From positions 3,472,001 to 3,536,000 of the forward strand of contig JANFAH010000003.1 in assembly GCA_024663395.1 (NCBI GenBank): 64,000 nt of DNA, in the 5' to 3' direction. The DNA comes from Pisolithus tinctorius (lineage: Eukaryota; Basidiomycota; Agaricomycetes; Boletales; Pisolithaceae). The notes below the pieces were generated by a model. That model had not been told where the DNA came from. It searched no databases and saw only the letters and a list, made by a program, of their open reading frames with translations. Shown here piece by piece: positions 59,339-64,000 of the stretch (position 1 is the first letter of the stretch; each line of letters starts with the position of its first letter). A program made the translations under genes and the position numbers.

Positions 59339-59346
59339 CTTATATA
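59339..59346 (-). promoter_or_regulatory. TATA box of the P450 gene
   Basis: TATATAAG on the minus strand, about 45 nt upstream of the P450 start codon. Sequence and spacing are good for a core promoter. Confidence 0.5.
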
Positions 59347-60105
59347 GTACTGGTGTGCCAGCAGAACGCTGGCTATGAACTCAACAGGGTTACACTCCCA
59401 GTGGTGGAACCATGACAGTTTGCCACCAATGGTCAGATTCTACTGATGGCTGAACAGCTTCGGATCAATGGTCGTTGGGTGGAAAACCTCCTTACCTTGC
59501 CTCAATTTGGTCCCGTAATGGAGCGGGAGGAGTACCTGAGACGGGACACCGACCGGAACGGCGGTCTGTCAGCTAGGAGGCGATAGATGAGTTGGTTGGA
59601 TAACTGTCAGTTTCGGGATATGGCAACGATTCTCGGAACAGCCTGTTCAGCGTCAGTCCAGGGGATGGTAATCTGGCGTCTTCGCCTCCAAAGTTCCAAC
59701 GGACATTACTCTACGTTGTCTCTCTGCAGAACATGCAGTTGTTTTGTGTTGTCAGATATGGATATGAATCTCGAAATTCGAGGTTATGACATGTTTTCTG
59801 GGAGTGAGAGAAGAACAGAAGCCCCTGACGCAGCGGAGACTGCAGGAATCACATGTCTGGCGTGTGCGCTCGGATCAGCGGGATCTTCAAAACCGGGACC
59901 AGCACGAGGGCTGGCCACGAGGGTGCTATTTTCCACTCTCCTTCACATTCACCGTACTCTTCGGGTTGCACCTCTAGAGGCCCTGCAGCGCTTGTTTGGT
60001 CGATAGGTTATTTGGTGGCTGTCGGTGCCTACTTCTCGTTGGCGTCGTATGTTTGTTCTGTTTTTGTTCCCTTGCGTTTACACCTAAACATTCCTGATAG
60101 AGCTC

Positions 60106-60133
60106 GAGATGCCTATCAATGCTTTTTGGTACT
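60106..60133 (+). repeat. Dispersed 28 bp repeat, copy 1
   Basis: Matches 60994–61021 at 27 of 28 positions, same orientation, about 0.9 kb apart. Both copies read MPINAFWY in one frame, which suggests fragments of the same former coding exon. Confidence 0.55.
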
Positions 60134-60993
60134 TTCGTATCGCCACTGCCGACGGGCTCACGACTTAACGGGGTTATATTGCTCGGTCATACTAATCAGG
60201 TATTGCACAGGTGAATTATTATAGTTGGTCCGCCATCACCGCGATGAGGTAGACATTGGACACTGCAGCTGCGAAGACTATTAGTGGCGTGACTTGTAAG
60301 AGCTTTTGTTTCATGCCCTAGCATTAATTCTGCAGGGATACGTTTCAGCATACCGACCTTCAAGTCCTGGTTTTCTCCATGACAAGCGGGCTCTCACTGC
60401 CCAGCCTTTCTGATGAATTTCTGCACCAGTTTCCACCTCACAGACATATAGTATGTTCCAGGGGTCCAGGCATCGTTTTATGGGAGTGAACCGGATCAGA
60501 TACCCTGATCTTCGCCCGAATCCTAGTTTTTGCGTGCTAACTTCATTAACACGTGCCGCCGGGAATCGCAGTGCGTCAGATAACCTGGTTACGATGGCAA
60601 ATATTTTCACTAATTTGCAACGCAACGTTCACTCTGCCTCCTGAGACTGCCCCGTCTACCCCGGAATAGCAACGACACCAACGTTTCAGCGATGACGGCG
60701 AACTGTGTGTGGCACGACTTGCTCGAGATGCGAGTTTGGAGGTTCTATCGCTGAAGCCCCTGTGCCTCGACTCCCAATATTTCACCAGTTAGTGCATGCT
60801 CTACTAGTCATATCCGAACACTTCGGGTAGGCGTAAAGTTTGCACTGGCAGCAGACGTTTTGTCATAAGTGCAACCTTCAAGCATTCATTCAAATCATGT
60901 AGTTCCCACTTACTGGATATAGGTCCGCGGCGGCATGTGCAGCTTAGATTCGTAAAAGTAAACCACCTATTCAAGTAGAACTTGAGAGGGCCT

Positions 60994-61021
60994 GAGATGC
61001 CAATCAATGCTTTTTGGTACT
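60994..61021 (+). repeat. Dispersed 28 bp repeat, copy 2
   Basis: Partner of 60106–60133. Similarity outside the 28 bp block fades quickly on both sides. Confidence 0.55.
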
Positions 61022-61606
61022 GCACAAGCTGGGCCCCTAAGTTTCTTTGCCTCGGCCTTCTGGTCAGGTAGGGTACAAGGTTGTTCACTACTAGACGAGG
61101 CTCATCGTCTTACTCGACGTAGAAGCAACGTTAATCCGTCCCAGAATTCAGTCAAAAAGTGACGCAAAGCACTGAGATTGCAGACATGAAGCCTACCAGT
61201 TCGGATAAACAGAAATCTATCCATTCATCGTTCGGAAAATCAGCCAGTTTTACACACCAGAGAAATTGTTATAATCGGGCGGCAAATGTGAGTACATGGC
61301 ATCACTCGATAATGCGGGAGCCGCGAGTTGTACGATAGAAAAAGTATAAGAAAAAAAAGAAAAGAAACGAGTGCCCAATCGCCGTAAGGAGAGATGGATG
61401 GAGTCATGAGGTATCATATGACAAATGCGCCTGCGAAGTCCGTATGTAACATCATCTTCAACATGTACTATGATGTGCAGTGTGAATCGGTCGACCCGTC
61501 GTCTAGAAAGTAAAGGGCAAGAGGTCCCACATAAATGACAGCGCTGTAACCTTTCGAGCCGTTAAAGCCAAGGAAAGTAGGTGGGGAACCAAGCGACCAT
61601 CAACCG

Positions 61607-64000
61607 TTAGTAGGCTCCTCCAGCTTGCGGTGGGGCTGCTCCTGGCGGCAAATTAAACGCAGTGGAGGCTCGCGAATACCGATTTTGAGGGGCCTGCGAA
61701 GATGACCGTCTTCCTTGGCGCGGCACCCTCCGTACATCTGGTCCACGGACAGGACCGTTGTCCGACAAGCTCACACCACGCGTCTGCCTAGGCGGTGGAG
61801 GAGGTACTTCCTCTGGTTCAGCGGTGTATCCATAATTCTCATCGTACGAAATGACTTGCGCTTCGGTAGGTCGGAATGGGTTCTGCGTCTCTCCAGGATA
61901 CTGGTTCGACAGGGTGGGATTGCGCAGGACACCACCGTTGTTACCAGCTGTCCGTGCAACTTGCGCATCAAATTGCGGAGAATACCTGTCACCAAAAACG
62001 TCGGAGTATTGTTCCTGAGGGCTAGGCACCAGGCGCTGGTGTGAGTTCGAACCAATGTCAGACATGTGCGTTGCATCCTCGCTCGATCGGGCCACAGATG
62101 TTGCTGACGCCCCTGAAGGGAACGCTCTGGGCACATTCACGGGCAAGGGCGTTGGAATCCCCAGGAATCCATTGCTGTCATGTCGTTGTCGGCTGGTGTG
62201 AGGCAATGAGGGCGCCGACTCGGTGGTCGACGAATCAAGGCCGCCGTTCGAAGTAGGGTAGATTGTGTCCGAATTCGAGGCCACCGAATATCTATTACTG
62301 GACCCAACCAGTAGCAGTCAGAAAGCGGTCCAATCAAAGCAAAATAAAAAATAAAAACGGAAAAATCAATCGAGTAACTTTACCTCTTGTCTAGTGCAGA
62401 AGAATCGCGAGATTGCATGCCGTTCCTCCACCGTCGCTCGCGCTCAAACTCCGCCCAACGCTTCATGACAATGTGCGACGAATCGAATTCACCCTCTTTA
62501 TCAGCATGAGTACCGCCCTTGTCGCCAGATATCTGCCTTAGTCTGTCCCCACGAGAAGTCGTCGAAATGCCAGAAAGCGTAAGCTGGGAGGAAGCCCGTT
62601 CCATATGGGGAGAGAGACCAGATACACAAGCATCCAGCCAACGTACGCAACCTTGCGAGACGTGATGACAATGAGGAGACCAGGAAGACCAAGGATAATG
62701 GCCAGAAGAATGAGAGGGATGGTCGTGTTCGTGCCACCAGGAATGATGGAAACGATGATCAGGTAGAGCGTGAAACTGATCGCAGCAGGTAAAACCAGTG
62801 TACCCATCAACTCCATCCCAACGACAAACTGCATCGAGAAGCAGAAAGTGCCGCACAAGTCACGTACTAGAACGAGCTCAGCAAGATTGTGAATAGTAGA
62901 GTTGATCCAACGACGCCTTTGCGACAGGAGTACCTGGAACGTGTCAGGGACTATCGTCTTGCAGACTGCCTGAGGGCAGAACATCGTCTTCCGACGAGGG
63001 AAGGTCTTCAAGAGCAAAGTGGTGAGGTAGCGATCTTCACCCAACAGAAGCAAGTTCTTCTTGTGTAGTGTGTCAACGACGTTCTCTGAGTAGTGTTCCA
63101 CGATATCGGGATTCGCAAGGATTGGAACCCAATAACCGCTGTCGCCCTTCGGCGCCTTAATCCGGTACATGCTGAAGCAACCTGGCAAACATGTTACTCC
63201 TCCGAACATAGCCTCGAACGCCTTAGTCATATGATGCGAGATGTAGTACTCAAAGACTACGAGGCAGGAAGCATCAGTACACGAGCAGTCGGTGCTTCTA
63301 ATGACACTCACCTTGCATCATGGTGACAAAGTTATCTGCCTTGTTGGCGATCTTGGTCTCGCCGCACAACCCCATTATCTCAACATCGACGACCATACAT
63401 GACACCATACGAGTGAGCGAATCAGGGAAGACCTTGGTATCTGCATCCACACAAAGCACCAGCTCGTATCGATCAGGGCTCACACCCGTCACCCTCCAAA
63501 TGCAATTGAAGAATTCATATTCAAATGTAGTCATTCGTTCATCAAACATGACTTTCTGAAGGAAAGCCATGAGGACGATCTGACTGTCACGCTTTGCCGC
63601 GGTTACCGGGTTTAGGGTCATTGGCTTCGAGCGGGTTACCGACTTTGGCGACGACTACCATTGGGACGCGCTGTTGCTTTGACCGTTCGACGGTAGCACT
63701 GTCATAGTGGTAGAAACCTGCGTAGACCTTTGCCATGTTGTGCCTCTTGTGTCCGTCTGCGATAGCAACATACGAATGGGGCTCGACTTCGTTAGGAGGG
63801 ATAATGAAATCCTTCATCATCGACAAACAAATCTCGGGTGTTGTAAGCGTGTTGCCTGCACCCTTGACCATTCCATCAGCGATAACCAAGCAAGAGCTTG
63901 TGGCTATTAGGATAGTCCGTCGTTGCCAGTGAGTCCAAGGTAGTGCGCAAACCTTCAACAGACTCAGAATATGCTGTGACAAGACAGATGGTGTGTGCAA
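61607..64000 (-). CDS. Chitin synthase (class IV-like), cut by window edge and frame-broken
   Basis: Processive glycosyltransferase that makes chitin from UDP-GlcNAc at the plasma membrane. The 5' part lies beyond the window. Visible motifs in order: [44 protein letters not shown] (read across a frame break), [42 protein letters not shown] and [16 protein letters not shown], then membrane helices and a Ser/Pro-rich tail ending [15 protein letters not shown] with QRRRWINST, and no DEK_C domain seen, suggest class IV (Chs3-like). Introns near 63240–63310 and 62285–62385 splice cleanly. Four single-base insertions break the frame at about 63886, 63592, 62603 and 62540, each inside a conserved block. 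Either the gene is decaying or this stretch of the assembly has errors. Confidence 0.85.

Larger units (their letters stand above)
59347..61606. other. Long intergenic region with a dispersed repeat
   Basis: About 2.3 kb between the P450 promoter and the chitin synthase 3' end. A 139-codon plus-strand frame (59587–60006) has no domain. Two near-identical 28 bp blocks are listed separately. A poly-A tract lies near 61350. Confidence 0.35.

Noticed and set aside
59587..60006. 139-codon plus-strand open frame
   Set aside because: No recognised family; it overlaps other frames in a repeat-bearing intergenic region.

Overview
The window is nuclear DNA of a filamentous basidiomycete, most likely an Agaricomycete. 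The genes are dense and cut by many 40–70 nt introns, and the proteins are fungal: a RAPTOR orthologue, NOP10, ESF2, SWI5, a COX6-type oxidase subunit, a PDR-type ABC transporter, a chitin synthase, a basidiomycete-style HET-domain protein and a peroxisome-type copper amine oxidase. I found no rRNA, no convincing tRNA, no CRISPR and no intact transposon. Gene models were spliced by eye from conserved reading frames and GT-AG or GC-AG boundaries. Exon edges are firm where the text says the frame sums close, and otherwise approximate.

Layout. 1–9.1 kb: centrin (-), two tandem C2H2 zinc-finger paralogues (+, the first with a broken frame), an unrecognised type I membrane protein (+) and a long unrecognised gene (-). 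10.5–19.3 kb: copper amine oxidase (+), an LTO1-like gene (-), a phenol-hydroxylase-type FAD monooxygenase (+), ESF2 (+) and SWI5 (+). 19.8–31.4 kb: an RCC1-repeat protein (-), RAPTOR (-) and, divergent from it, dynactin p150Glued (+). 32.8–36.8 kb: a small unknown (-), a GON7-like KEOPS subunit (-), the COX6 subunit (-) and adenosine kinase copy 1 (+). 37.2–40.9 kb: a 1243-codon intronless TPR-HET gene (-). 42.0–43.4 kb: adenosine kinase copy 2 (+). 43.9–47.8 kb: a C2H2 transcription factor (-), a SEC14-type lipid transfer protein (-) and NOP10 (+). 49.7–59.3 kb: a full-size PDR ABC transporter (+) converging on a cytochrome P450 (-). 61.6 kb to the right edge: a class IV-like chitin synthase (-), cut by the window edge and interrupted by four single-base frame breaks.

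How it fits together. Much of the window is housekeeping: TORC1 signalling, dynein motility, ribosome and snoRNP assembly, recombination, respiration and purine salvage. Set among it are accessory genes. The TPR-HET gene lies between two adenosine kinase copies and looks like a repeat-sensor plus HET-effector allorecognition or immunity locus. The ABC/P450 pair suggests detoxification or export of a small molecule. The zinc-finger tandem is a local duplication in which the same intron is GT-AG in one copy and GC-AG in the other. TATA-like boxes 20–140 nt before the start were seen at the amine oxidase, ABC, P450 and second zinc-finger genes.
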